DNA of 54,667 bases from Ruminococcus difficilis. Its GTDB lineage: Bacteria > Bacillota_A > Clostridia > Oscillospirales > Acutalibacteraceae. A program made the translations under genes and the position numbers. Below are positions 47,397 to 54,667 of the stretch, piece after piece. The notes below the pieces were generated by a model. The model was not told the origin of the DNA. It searched no databases and was given only the letters and a program-made list of their open reading frames with translations. Positions within the stretch are counted from its first letter, which is position 1, and every line of letters begins with the position of its first letter. The stretch is from positions 1-54,667 of the forward strand of contig NZ_JAEQMG010000105.1 of NCBI RefSeq assembly GCF_016680995.1. Direction: 5' to 3'.

Positions 47397-48680
47397 TCAT
47401 GATTGCTTCGGCAGTTTGTGCTTGACCATGTTTTTCGGATAAGGTCCCTCTATCTTATATGGGATACCCAGCTCATCCATGACTTCGCCAAACGCTTTCA
47501 CATACTTCGTCTTCTTTATGAGCTGCATAAAGGAGACAAATATCTTATCAGCCATAGATGTGACCTCCAACAGAATATGCCCCTCCACAATCAATATATA
47601 CGACTCCACATAATCGGCGACCTCGCCCCAGTCCATCATTCCCGAATAGTTTACGATAAAGGTTCCGTGCTGCGCTTTCTTCCCCGCTCTGGGGTCGTTT
47701 TTTGCATAGTATTCCCTTTTGTTTTTTAAGCCCGTAACCCTGTCAAGGTCATCGTAAAAAGAGAATCGCTGCCTCAGCTGATAGTTGCTGACAGATGGGT
47801 CGATCTGGAGAATGATTTGCGAGCGCGTTATGGTTCCCAGCATTTCCATATCTTTTTTTAGTAGTTCTCTCTCATAATCAATATGGACATGGCTTAATAT
47901 ATCGCAGTGTGTATTCGGCATCCCGATATCCTTAGACGGATTGTGCGCAATTTCAGCTCCGATGACCTTGTGCTTTTCAGGCAGGAGCTTATCCAATGCC
48001 TTAGCCACGGCGACGATGAAAAAAGAGGCCACGCTGGCGTCATTTTCTTTCGCAAATAACATGACGTCTTTTTGATTAAATGTAAACTGATAATAGATCG
48101 GCTTTCTCATAAACGGATTAAACATACCGTTCAAATAATCAAAAATCATAGTGACAGGATTTTTGCTTTTGTATTGATAAATCGGCTCTTCATCCAAAAG
48201 CATGTCTATAGTCGGCGCTTCACCCTCTCCGGGCAGCAGGCTGCTGTTAGGCTTCCTGATACCGGGCGCATCAGGCGTTACATGATGCTTTTCAACCACA
48301 TATTGATATATGGTAGTCATGATCCAAGGCATAATGCCTCTTCCGCCGCATAACGAATGACTGATGTTGAAAAAGATGTCTCTTTCCTCTGTGTCGACAA
48401 ACAACAAGTGACGGTTTGCCGCTTCACTGCCAAGCTGCGGAAGCTTAGAAGACGTCGGCAAAACAACGACGTCTCTGCCGTTCGGAATCAGATCGTATCC
48501 TCCGTCATCACCTAAGACGACCTCCACCGCAAAATATGGATAACGCTTGATAGCGGTATTCACAGCGCGGCGCAAAGCGTCCGGATCGACTGTTTCCTTC
48601 ATCCTGACCTTTGCCCTTATGATAAAGGAAAAAGTCTTTTCATTTGCGTAAAATCTGTAAGTGTCTAAATTGTACTTCAT
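47397..48680 (-). CDS. Condensation-domain / alcohol acyltransferase-like protein
   Basis: Encodes 427 residues. ATG 48680 has AAGGAGACG upstream. The layout matches the CoA-dependent acyltransferase superfamily (NRPS condensation, WS/DGAT, alcohol acetyltransferase): an N-terminal lobe with VDPDALRRAVNTAIKRYPYF, then NISHSLCGGRG at about 105-114, where the second His of HHxxxDG is kept but the Asp is Gly, and a C-terminal lobe with FIVNYSGMMDWGEVADYVES. It is the first gene of the operon. It could transfer acyl groups to a hydroxyl made by the SDR or ADH, or act as a non-catalytic carrier. Confidence 0.65.
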   Translation of the reverse strand: MKYNLDTYRFYANEKTFSFIIRAKVRMKETVDPDALRRAVNTAIKRYPYFAVEVVLGDDGGYDLIPNGRDVVVLPTSSKLPQLGSEAANRHLLFVDTEERDIFFNISHSLCGGRGIMPWIMTTIYQYVVEKHHVTPDAPGIRKPNSSLLPGEGEAPTIDMLLDEEPIYQYKSKNPVTMIFDYLNGMFNPFMRKPIYYQFTFNQKDVMLFAKENDASVASFFIVAVAKALDKLLPEKHKVIGAEIAHNPSKDIGMPNTHCDILSHVHIDYERELLKKDMEMLGTITRSQIILQIDPSVSNYQLRQRFSFYDDLDRVTGLKNKREYYAKNDPRAGKKAQHGTFIVNYSGMMDWGEVADYVESYILIVEGHILLEVTSMADKIFVSFMQLIKKTKYVKAFGEVMDELGIPYKIEGPYPKNMVKHKLPKQS

Positions 48681-48889
48681 ACAGACCGTCTCCTTCTATT
48701 TATTATCGTAATAATAACAAATAATAATGCGGTTGTCTATAAACCTATGCAAAATAACAAACGTTTTTCTGAACACGGTTATTCACTACTGCAAACGTGT
48801 CATTAAATCCCGACAATGAAATCCTTAGATAAGTAACGCCCCAAAACCCCAGTGTTTATGCGGGTTTCGAGAGTTGCAATGTCTCGGAT

Positions 48890-48920
48890 TTACGCCATTT
48901 ACGCCAAACTTACGCCAAAC
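48890..48920. repeat. Three TTACGCCA direct repeats, integrase-arm-like
   Basis: TTACGCCA starts at 48890, 48899 and 48910. Closely spaced direct repeats of this kind are common beside the integrase end of prophages and integrative elements. Just before it is CAGTGTTTATGCGGGTTTCG (48851-48870), also typical of such ends. No integrase remains here. Confidence 0.5.
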
Positions 48921-48981
48921 GATGCAGAAAGTTGTGCAGAGCGTAATCAATCGCATATTTTAATGAATTTGACCTTGATGG

Positions 48982-49013
48982 ATTCGTTTTCATCAAGGTC
49001 TTTTTTTGTTTGA
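48982..49013 (+). terminator. Intrinsic terminator
   Basis: GACCTTGATG and CATCAAGGTC form a 10-bp stem with a TTTTTTT tail. No gene ends right before it, so it may be the leftover terminator of a lost gene. Confidence 0.8.
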
Positions 49014-49083
49014 CGGATAGACAAAATCAGGCTGAAATGATATAATGATAGAAATATAAATCGGAATTTAGGAGACCAGAATA

Positions 49084-49758
49084 TTGAAACTTAAAACAGA
49101 AAAGAAACCGAAGATACCGATAATTATTATTTATTCTCTCGTTTTTTACGCACTCTGGGCGTTGTGGGAGCTTTTCGGCAGAAGTGCGGTCGGCAGTGTC
49201 GTTTCCAACGAGTTTCTGCTTGAATTTATAACAGAAGGAATCATTAAAGTTTCGGTTTGGTTTTTGCCTGCGGTTTGTTTAGTGCGGTATTTCAGAGATG
49301 AAGTATATATCGGATTAAAGGATATGTTTACAAATCGAGTGAAGCTCCTTAAATATATCCCTGTATATCTGGTCTTTACCGCTTATTCGATCATCCCCGT
49401 AATTATAACTAAGGGCGGATTGGTTATCAGCGACAGCTTCACCTACGCCAAGTTGATTGGCATTCTTTTTGTAGGTATTACGGAGGAAATGGTTTTCCGC
49501 GGCTGGCTGCTGAATATTACCGTCACCGAAAACAGAAAATGGCTGCCGATTATTATCAATGCGGTAATGTTTCTGCTGATCCATTTCCCAATTTGGATAG
49601 CAAGCGGAATATTTATTGATGAATTCACAAGTCTTAATTTCTTGTGTGTGCCCGCATTGAGCATAATTTTCAGTTGGTCATTTATTAAAAGCAAAAACAT
49701 CTGGATACCCATTACCCTGCATATGTATTGGGATTTGCTTACGGATTTGTTCTATTAA
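49084..49758 (+). CDS. CPBP family intramembrane protease
   Basis: Encodes 224 residues from TTG 49084, with AGGAG about 10 nt upstream. It has about seven membrane segments. Family motifs: TEEMVFRGWLL (the EExxxR motif, about 131-141), LLIHFPIW (second conserved His) and HMYWDLLTD (third motif with His and Asp). CPBP proteases (Rce1-like Abi proteins) mature small peptides or bacteriocins, or give self-immunity. No bacteriocin gene is seen next to it. It is in the accessory, AT-richer segment. Confidence 0.8.
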   Translation: MKLKTEKKPKIPIIIIYSLVFYALWALWELFGRSAVGSVVSNEFLLEFITEGIIKVSVWFLPAVCLVRYFRDEVYIGLKDMFTNRVKLLKYIPVYLVFTAYSIIPVIITKGGLVISDSFTYAKLIGILFVGITEEMVFRGWLLNITVTENRKWLPIIINAVMFLLIHFPIWIASGIFIDEFTSLNFLCVPALSIIFSWSFIKSKNIWIPITLHMYWDLLTDLFY

Positions 49759-50066
49759 TGGTTGAATCTGTCTATCCGTAACAAGGCAGAGAAAATAGAA
49801 AAATTCTGATTTGAATTTGAAATAATCTATGGCTATTATAGCATATCATAGGTTGTTAGTAAAGTCCTCCAAAAGCCTGATAAACAGTGGATTTATCGCA
49901 GTTTGCTCACCTTATGCGGACATAGGATTTCACATTTTATTATATCGTTCTCGAAGGCTCGCAAGGGCAAAGTTGAGGGAAAGAAAAACTGATAATAGGT
50001 TATAGCAAAATGTGGCAATCGGGGTGCTGTGATATATGTGCGAATATATTTTTGGAGGATTCTATA

Positions 50067-50429
50067 ATGAAACACAATTTTGAAATTAGCTATACACAAC
50101 AGGGCGATTATCTGCTGCCCGACTTAAGATTACCCGAACAGCCAAAGGTAGAAATCGGCATTTGGGGCAAACGGCATTTACGGTATATCGAGCAGCACCA
50201 CAAAATCCGTTATACCAATCTGCTGACGAGCTGCAAGCTGACCGCCTATCTCGCTGACATTGACGAGCAGGCAGAGGATATGTTCTTTCGGTTAGTAAAA
50301 CAACTTGCCGAAAAGGAAGGCGTGACCGAACAGCTTAAAGCAGACAATCAAATGTTGTGGGTGCAGAGAATGAACAATATCCGTAACCGTGTAACAGATA
50401 TTGTGAATGCAGATTTGATTTATACCTGA
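50067..50429 (+). CDS. tnpV: Transposon-encoded protein TnpV
   Basis: ATG 50067 behind GGAGGATTCTATA gives 120 residues. QQGDYLLPDLRLPEQPKVEI, GIWGKRHLRYIEQHHKIRYT and LLTSCKLTAYLADIDEQAED match the TnpV family of clostridial transposons, whose exact role is not known. It marks this stretch as transposon-derived. No other transposon genes are adjacent, so it is probably a leftover. The 300 bp upstream (49760-50066) hold no gene. Confidence 0.8.
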   Translation: MKHNFEISYTQQGDYLLPDLRLPEQPKVEIGIWGKRHLRYIEQHHKIRYTNLLTSCKLTAYLADIDEQAEDMFFRLVKQLAEKEGVTEQLKADNQMLWVQRMNNIRNRVTDIVNADLIYT

Positions 50430-50437
50430 TAAGCACA

Positions 50438-50472
50438 GCCGTCAAGTGGGGTAACCTCCTTCTTGACGGCGT
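50438..50472 (+). terminator. Terminator of tnpV
   Basis: GCCGTCAAG and CTTGACGGC form the stem around a 15-nt loop, followed by GTTTTCT. Confidence 0.75.
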
Positions 50473-50543
50473 TTTCTATTGATATATTTTCGAAATAGTG
50501 CTACAATTTAATATAGAAAATAACTTTTATCCGTGGAGGATAT

Positions 50544-51359
50544 ATGCTCTACCGAATAGATAAAAAATTTAAAACTATAACTGCTAATCCGTCTCAACGT
50601 AAAAATTATCTTGAACTTGCTCCTTGTGAAGCACTTAGACCATATATTCATTGCTTTTGGTACAACAAAAATGACAGCGCAATAGCATTCAAATCACTTG
50701 TGATTCCCGATTTGTGTATGGATATCATCTTATATGAGAACGTTGGATATCACGCGGACTTTTGTGGTATCAACAATCGCCCTTTTTACTCCGTCAACAC
50801 GGATACTGAACTTTTTGGTATTCGCTTTTACGCTTGGGCAGTTGCGCTGTTTACAGACGATACAATGGTTGACACTTTAAATGCTTGTGATTGCGCTCAA
50901 AGGTATTTCTGCGATTTCTCCAATCAAACGGCAGAAGAAATCATATGCGCCGAAAGTCTTTATGAGAAGAAACGGCTTGCGGAAAACTATCTGCTGAAAA
51001 AACTCAGCAACAGAAGTATCAATCCTTCTGTTCTGAATTCCGTTGTTTACGCTATCAGGCATAGCGGAAAGGCAACTGTAAAGAACTTGGCAGATGATAA
51101 TGCCGTCAGTAATCGGAAATTGGAGAGGGATTTTCTGAGCACAACGGGCGTATCGCTGAAACAGATGGTAAATTTGATTCGTTATCAACTTCTATGGCAG
51201 GATGCAGTTAAGCGTGATTTTAATGTGCTTGACAGTGTTGAAAAATATGGTTTCTTCGACCAATCGCACTTGCTCAAAGAATTTAAGAAATATCACGGAT
51301 TGACATTAACAGAAGCACGTAATGAAGTTTTACGCTTGTCGCATTTTTACAATACATAA
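50544..51359 (+). CDS. AraC-family transcriptional regulator
   Basis: Encodes 271 residues. ATG 50544 follows GGAGGATAT. An N-terminal DUF6597-like sensor (about 20-140, LRPYIHCFWYNKN) is followed by a C-terminal AraC double helix-turn-helix (about 165-265): ATVKNLADDNAVSNRKLERD, then YGFFDQSHLLKEFKKYHGLT. The architecture is common for regulators placed before detoxification genes. It likely controls the VOC gene 49 bp downstream. AT-rich codon use differs from the core genes. Confidence 0.85.
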   Translation: MLYRIDKKFKTITANPSQRKNYLELAPCEALRPYIHCFWYNKNDSAIAFKSLVIPDLCMDIILYENVGYHADFCGINNRPFYSVNTDTELFGIRFYAWAVALFTDDTMVDTLNACDCAQRYFCDFSNQTAEEIICAESLYEKKRLAENYLLKKLSNRSINPSVLNSVVYAIRHSGKATVKNLADDNAVSNRKLERDFLSTTGVSLKQMVNLIRYQLLWQDAVKRDFNVLDSVEKYGFFDQSHLLKEFKKYHGLTLTEARNEVLRLSHFYNT

Positions 51360-51408
51360 GCTCCACACTTTGCTAAAATGTTCTTATCAATATTTTAGGA
51401 GGAAAAGT

Positions 51409-51837
51409 ATGAACAAAATAACTTGTATATGTTTAGGCGTTAGGAGTATGGAGAAAGCGATCAAGTTCTACCGTGACGGTTTAGGCTTCAAAACGGATTG
51501 CACGGAGGATAACCCGCCCGTCTGCTTTTTCAACACACCCGGAACAAAGTTTGAACTGTATCCGTTGGATTTATTGGCAAAAGATATCAGCGAGGACAAC
51601 CCACCAAAAGGAAACGGCTTTGGCGGCATCACTTTGGCGTACAATGTTGAACACAAGGAGGATGTCGATAAGGTGATTGAATTGGTTAAGTTAGCAGGCG
51701 GTAAGGTTGTAAAAGAACCTCAAAATGTGTTTTGGGGAGGTTATCACGCCTACTTTGCCGATTTGGACGGCTATTATTGGGAAGTGGCTTGGGGACCTGA
51801 TTTTCGGTTTAATGACAACGGATTGCTAGTATTCTAA
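51409..51837 (+). CDS. VOC family (glyoxalase/bleomycin resistance-like) protein
   Basis: ATG 51409 with AGGAGG upstream gives 142 residues; earlier in-frame codons overlap the AraC gene. Two beta-alpha-beta-beta-beta units: LGVRSMEKAIKFYRDGLGFK (about 8-27) and VDKVIELVKLAGGKVVKEPQ with FADLDGYYWEVAW (about 118-130, metal Glu). It binds a metal and could be a glyoxalase, dioxygenase or drug-binding protein. It forms a pair with the AraC regulator. Confidence 0.85.
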   Translation: MNKITCICLGVRSMEKAIKFYRDGLGFKTDCTEDNPPVCFFNTPGTKFELYPLDLLAKDISEDNPPKGNGFGGITLAYNVEHKEDVDKVIELVKLAGGKVVKEPQNVFWGGYHAYFADLDGYYWEVAWGPDFRFNDNGLLVF

Positions 51838-52058
51838 TTGAGATATTTCCAAACAATCCCGTAACACTCAAACTTGCAAGGTAATAAAAATACCCTACCA
51901 CATCGATTTTGCTCTCCAGAATGCACATAAACAGTGCCTTTTAAAGCCTAAAAGCGTTACACTATCTCGATACAGATTAGAATATATATTTACAATCAAT
52001 TTATCGATTTAAGGTGTTGATTTTGCGGTTTGTATCTGTTATAATGATTACAGTAACG

Positions 52059-52080
52059 TTGATACTGTTTTGATACTGTT
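52059..52080. repeat. Paired TTGATACTGTT direct repeats
   Basis: TTGATACTGTT occurs at 52059-52069 and 52070-52080, directly adjacent (11-bp period). It is an integrase-arm-like repeat, unlike the one at 48890. Confidence 0.5.
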
Positions 52081-52153
52081 ATAATTTGAAGCCAAAAATA
52101 ATGGGCAGAATAACGGTAAAAGATGTATCAAAAACCGCTAATACTAAGCTAAT

Positions 52154-52164
52154 ATGTTTAGTAT
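52154..52164. promoter_or_regulatory. XRE operator copy 1
   Basis: ATGTTTAGTAT, here part of a larger palindrome with TAATACTAA about 7 nt to the left. The same 11 bases recur at 52916 and 52991. Confidence 0.5.
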
Positions 52165-52200
52165 TAAAATGAATTAAGCGAGTGGGAGTAATCCCCAAAC

Positions 52201-52268
52201 CGTCAAAAAGCGCATAAACAAGCGGTTTTTGACGTGTGATTGTCCTCGTTGGCAACAGAATGGCAACA
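52201..52268. repeat. Hairpin and paired TGGCAACA repeats
   Basis: CGTCAAAAA (52201-52209) pairs with TTTTTGACG (52226-52234). TGGCAACA follows at 52250-52257 and 52261-52268 (11-bp period). Such repeats typically follow phage or ICE integrase genes; no integrase is left here. From 51838 to 52290 there is no gene. Confidence 0.5.
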
Positions 52269-52290
52269 TTATTTGAATTATTGTAAAAAT

Positions 52291-52332
52291 AGAGAGCTAT
52301 CAGATTTTCTGTAAGTCTGATAGCTCTTTTTG
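52291..52332. terminator. Terminator at the XRE gene end
   Basis: AGAGCTATCAGA and TCTGATAGCTCT form a 12-bp stem with T-rich DNA on the right and A-rich DNA on the left, so it can act on the minus-strand XRE gene as well. Confidence 0.8.
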
Positions 52333-52342
52333 TTTTGCGTTA

Positions 52343-52873
52343 TTAGTCTTTGTTTATTTTGTCTTGGAACGCTGCTGTCATAGCTTCGCTCAATTCCTGT
52401 GAGGGAGCTTTCGCATAATTGACATTGGTATACTTTGGATAGTTATAACGCCACTTGTCGTAATCGTCTTTGCTGATTTCGCCATTGCGGTATTTTTCAC
52501 GCTCTGCGCACCAAACGTGAAGCTCGTCTAAAAGATTTCTTGCTTCTCTGCTGTTGAATGGATCAACACGCATAATGATCTCGCCGTCTCTTTTTTCAAT
52601 CGTCAGCCCGTAAATATCCTCTAAGGTAAATAGAGTGTGCATAAGACCGATATAGGAATCAATGTCAGGTACGTTTAATGCGTCGGGAGATATGCTGAAT
52701 ACCTCCGCAAGTTTATTTGTTAAATCTGCTTTCGGCGATCTTGTGCCTGATTCATACTGTGCCATACGGATGTCTGCGGTTTTCTCAGGAAACCCTACTA
52801 AACAGCCTAAATATTTTTGTGTCATTCCACGCAGATTTCGGAAAAATCTAATTCTTTCACCAATAGCCATCAT
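52343..52873 (-). CDS. XRE-family repressor of the integrative element
   Basis: ATG 52873 (AAGGGGCAATTA upstream; ATG 52870 adjacent) gives 176 residues. The frame is open to 52975, but that part overlaps the promoter. The N-terminal helix-turn-helix is IGERIRFFRNLRGMTQKYLG through YESGTRSPKADLTNKLAEVF (about 3-60), with PDALNVPDI at its end. The C-terminal 110 residues (TIEKRDGEIIMRVDPFNSRE, LDELHVWCAEREKYRNGEIS) form a helical domain of unknown function often found in such repressors. It is divergent from xis-int, with shared operator repeats in both promoters, so it probably keeps excision off. Confidence 0.8.
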   Translation of the reverse strand: MMAIGERIRFFRNLRGMTQKYLGCLVGFPEKTADIRMAQYESGTRSPKADLTNKLAEVFSISPDALNVPDIDSYIGLMHTLFTLEDIYGLTIEKRDGEIIMRVDPFNSREARNLLDELHVWCAEREKYRNGEISKDDYDKWRYNYPKYTNVNYAKAPSQELSEAMTAAFQDKINKD

Positions 52874-52903
52874 TAATTGCCCCTTTTTTGTTTTGATATA
52901 ACT

Positions 52904-53004
52904 ATAATAACATATATGTTTAGTATATGTCAAGCCAACCAAAACAAAAAAGTTAAATATTTTCTTCAAATGCACTTGACATAAACAAAAATGTTTAGTA
53001 TAAT
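52904..53004. promoter_or_regulatory. Divergent promoters with shared operator
   Basis: Minus strand: TTGACA (52933-52928) and TATTAT (52909-52904), 18-nt spacer. Plus strand: TTGACA (52976-52981) and TATAAT (52999-53004), 17-nt spacer, a near-perfect promoter. ATGTTTAGTAT lies in the spacer of the first (52916-52926) and over the -10 of the second (52991-53001). AACATATATGTT at 52909-52920 is a palindrome. Confidence 0.75.
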
Positions 53005-53149
53005 GATATTAAACAAATAGCGTTAAGTTATTGGTTTAACCGTTGTACGCCACGGCAATGACGTATCCGCTCGGGCGAATCGGAATGCGGTCAGAAAGTA
53101 TCCGACACTAAATAACAATAATATTATTTTTCAGAAAGGGGGAATTTGA

Positions 53150-53344
53150 ATGGACGGTACAAGCTTTATGAGTGTTGATGAGGTAGCTCAGACACTGGGG
53201 GTTTCTAAATCCTACGCCTATAAAATCGTACATCAGCTTAACGCCGAACTTAAGGCAGAAGGCTATTTAACGATTTCGGGGCGAGTAAATAAACAGTATT
53301 TTATTGAGCGCACCTGTTACGGTGTGACAAAGAAAGAGAGGTAA
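53150..53344 (+). CDS. xis: Excisionase-like helix-turn-helix protein
   Basis: Encodes 64 residues. ATG 53150 has AAAGGGGG upstream. MSVDEVAQTLGVSKSYAYKI is a winged-helix recognition element, with NAELKAEGYLTISGRVNKQY as the wing region, matching small Xis proteins of Firmicutes integrative elements. It sits 2 bp before the integrase start, so the pair is one transcript. A leader of about 140 nt (53005-53149) with inverted repeats lies between promoter and gene. Confidence 0.8.
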   Translation: MDGTSFMSVDEVAQTLGVSKSYAYKIVHQLNAELKAEGYLTISGRVNKQYFIERTCYGVTKKER

Positions 53345-53346
53345 AT

Positions 53347-54432
53347 ATGTCAGTATATAAAGAAGAAAAGACAAACACTTGGCGAGTAATATATCGCTAC
53401 ACCGACTGGAACGGAGAACGTAAACAGTCACAAAAACGGGGCTTTAAAACCAAACGAGAAGCGCAGGCTTGGGAGCGTGAACAGCTCAATAAGCTCGGCG
53501 GCGACTTAGATATGACGTTTAAAAGCTTTGTTGAACACTACACCGAGGATATGAAGTCAAGGATCAAGGAAAACACTTGGTCAACCAAAGAGCATATTAT
53601 TGAAAAAAAGCTGCTCCCTTATTTCGGAAAGCTGAAAATGTGTAATATTACGCCACAGCAGATTATCACTTGGCAAAATACACTGATTAACTACAAGGAC
53701 GATAATGGTAAGCCTTATTCGCCCGTGTATTTGAAAACAATTCAAAATCAGCTTTCAGCTATCTTTAATCACGCTGTCAGGTTTTATAATCTGAAAGAAA
53801 ATCCTTGCAAGAAAGCGGGCAGTATGGGCAAAAAACAAAACCGAGAAATGCTGTTTTGGACAAAGGCAGAATATCTCAGGTTTGCCGAAGCAATGATGGA
53901 TAAAAACGTTTCATTTTATGCCTTTGAAATGCTCTATTGGTGCGGATTGCGATTAGGAGAATTGTTAGCTCTAACATCTGCTGATTTCGATTTTGAAAAG
54001 CGGACGGTAAGAATCAACAAATCCTATCAGCGTATAAACGGCGAGGACGTTATCACCGATCCGAAAACGACTAAGAGTATTCGCACAGTAACAATGCCTG
54101 ATTTTCTCGCCGAAGAAATGCAGGACTACATCAAATCCATTTACGGCGTACAGCCCGATGACAGAATTTTTTTGATTACAAAAAGTTATTTGCATCGGGA
54201 GATGAAGCGCGGCAGTCAAGAAGCTGGCGTAAAACGCATACGCATACACGATTTGCGCCACAGCCACGTTTCGTTGTTAATAGAAATGGGCTTTTCGGTG
54301 GTAGCTATCGCAAACCGTGTAGGACACGAGAGTATAGACATCACTTACCGCTATGCTCATATGCTTCCTACGGCGCAGAATGAAATGGCTGCAAAACTGA
54401 ATGTGGAAAGGGGAATAGAGGATGTCAGCTAA
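53347..54432 (+). CDS. int: Tyrosine integrase of the mobilizable element
   Basis: Encodes 361 residues, typical of Tn916-type integrases. An arm-binding N-terminus (about 1-50, TWRVIYRYTDWNGERKQSQK) is followed by a core-binding domain (about 55-155) and a catalytic domain: CGLRLGELLAL (Arg, about 199), HDLRHSHVSLL (about 301), VGHESIDITYRYAH (about 325) with nucleophile Tyr near 337. All catalytic residues are present, so it should be active. It runs directly into the MobC-like gene with overlap. Confidence 0.9.
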   Translation: MSVYKEEKTNTWRVIYRYTDWNGERKQSQKRGFKTKREAQAWEREQLNKLGGDLDMTFKSFVEHYTEDMKSRIKENTWSTKEHIIEKKLLPYFGKLKMCNITPQQIITWQNTLINYKDDNGKPYSPVYLKTIQNQLSAIFNHAVRFYNLKENPCKKAGSMGKKQNREMLFWTKAEYLRFAEAMMDKNVSFYAFEMLYWCGLRLGELLALTSADFDFEKRTVRINKSYQRINGEDVITDPKTTKSIRTVTMPDFLAEEMQDYIKSIYGVQPDDRIFLITKSYLHREMKRGSQEAGVKRIRIHDLRHSHVSLLIEMGFSVVAIANRVGHESIDITYRYAHMLPTAQNEMAAKLNVERGIEDVS

Positions 54433-54667
54433 AAACAGAGACAGAAAAAACCGCTGGCGTTGCAAGACGGTAGGTTTTAATGTATCGCCCGAAGAAAACG
54501 ATCAAATCAATTTTGCTGTTAAGCTTTCCGGTCACACCAAACAGGATTTTTTAATCAGCAGGGTATTAAACAGGGATATTATCGTGCAGGGCAATCCGAG
54601 AGTGTATAAGGCGCTGAAAACACAGCTCGCCTTAGTCTTGGATGAACTGAAACGCATAGAAGCAGGA
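54422..54667 (+). CDS. MobC-like relaxosome/ribbon-helix-helix protein, runs off the window
   Basis: ATG 54422 overlaps the int stop by 11 bp, and the frame is open to the last base (82 residues seen). The opening MSAKNRDRKNRWRCKTVGFN, then VSPEENDQINFAVKLSGHTK and QDFLISRVLNRDIIVQGNPR, look like the ribbon-helix-helix mobilization accessory proteins that follow int in small clostridial mobilizable elements. Such proteins help the relaxase nick the transfer origin. The relaxase is expected beyond the window. Confidence 0.6.
   Translation, partial: MSAKNRDRKNRWRCKTVGFNVSPEENDQINFAVKLSGHTKQDFLISRVLNRDIIVQGNPRVYKALKTQLALVLDELKRIEAG

Noticed and set aside
1..54667. CRISPR arrays
   Set aside because: No array of regularly spaced identical 25-40-bp repeats with unique spacers was seen; the repeats present are dispersed palindromes.

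Overview
The window looks like a chromosome segment of a spore-forming gut Clostridia, most likely Oscillospiraceae/Ruminococcaceae (Ruminococcus-like). The evidence is an intact pro-SigK, a CwlD-type amidase and a SpoIIM-like protein, two dockerin-bearing secreted proteins, Gram-positive ribosome binding sites, and several short dispersed repeat families of the kind common in gut Clostridia. No taxonomic search could be run, so this is inference.

Layout. 1-1440: end of a mobile or plasmid-like element (replication-relaxation type protein cut by the window edge), then a long nested hairpin, 12-bp-phased repeats behind a good promoter, and two units of mirrored tRNA 3' ends around terminators. 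1442-31800: mostly housekeeping and sporulation genes: a secreted FN3/SGNH protein, pcrA, a conserved unknown, a HAD phosphatase, a DUF5685/J-protein/membrane protein operon, a secreted GH24 lysozyme with Ig-like domains, SpoIIM-like and DUF624-like membrane proteins, phosphoglucomutase, a dockerin protein, tRNA-Ser, hemW, prfC, sigK, cwlD, radA with its DUF6873 partner, a Xer-like recombinase, a GntR repressor, a CofE-like protein, a SPOR-like lipoprotein, tRNA-Gly, a SecB-like chaperone and a PepSY lipoprotein.

32000-41200: surface and carbohydrate-esterase genes (dockerin adhesin, SGNH esterase, a lipoprotein carboxylesterase with an in-frame stop just after its lipobox), then an unusual two-gene unit: a methyltransferase-STAS fusion followed by an exported prephenate-dehydratase-like lipoprotein, and a membrane acyltransferase. 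41200-43050: a scrapyard holding a MITE-like element, an interrupted 5S rRNA gene, tRNA-Asn with a partial second copy, and an IS3 orfA relic.

43096-48680: one tight eight-gene minus-strand operon (condensation/acyltransferase-like protein, SDR, nitroreductase, a 55-residue basic protein, GNAT, hexapeptide acetyltransferase, iron alcohol dehydrogenase, flavodoxin), probably a redox and acyl-transfer system without an obvious known name. 48800-54667: accessory DNA with integrase-type direct repeats, a CPBP protease, TnpV, an AraC/VOC pair, then the left part of an integrative mobilizable element: an XRE repressor divergent from xis-int-mobC-like genes, with three copies of a shared operator.

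The strongest leads for something undescribed are the MTase-STAS/exported PDT pair, the eight-gene redox/acyl operon, the mirrored tRNA-3'-end/terminator repeats seen at two loci, the 5S gene split by a hairpin-rich insert, and terminator-like hairpins that bury the start sites of sigK and two other genes.
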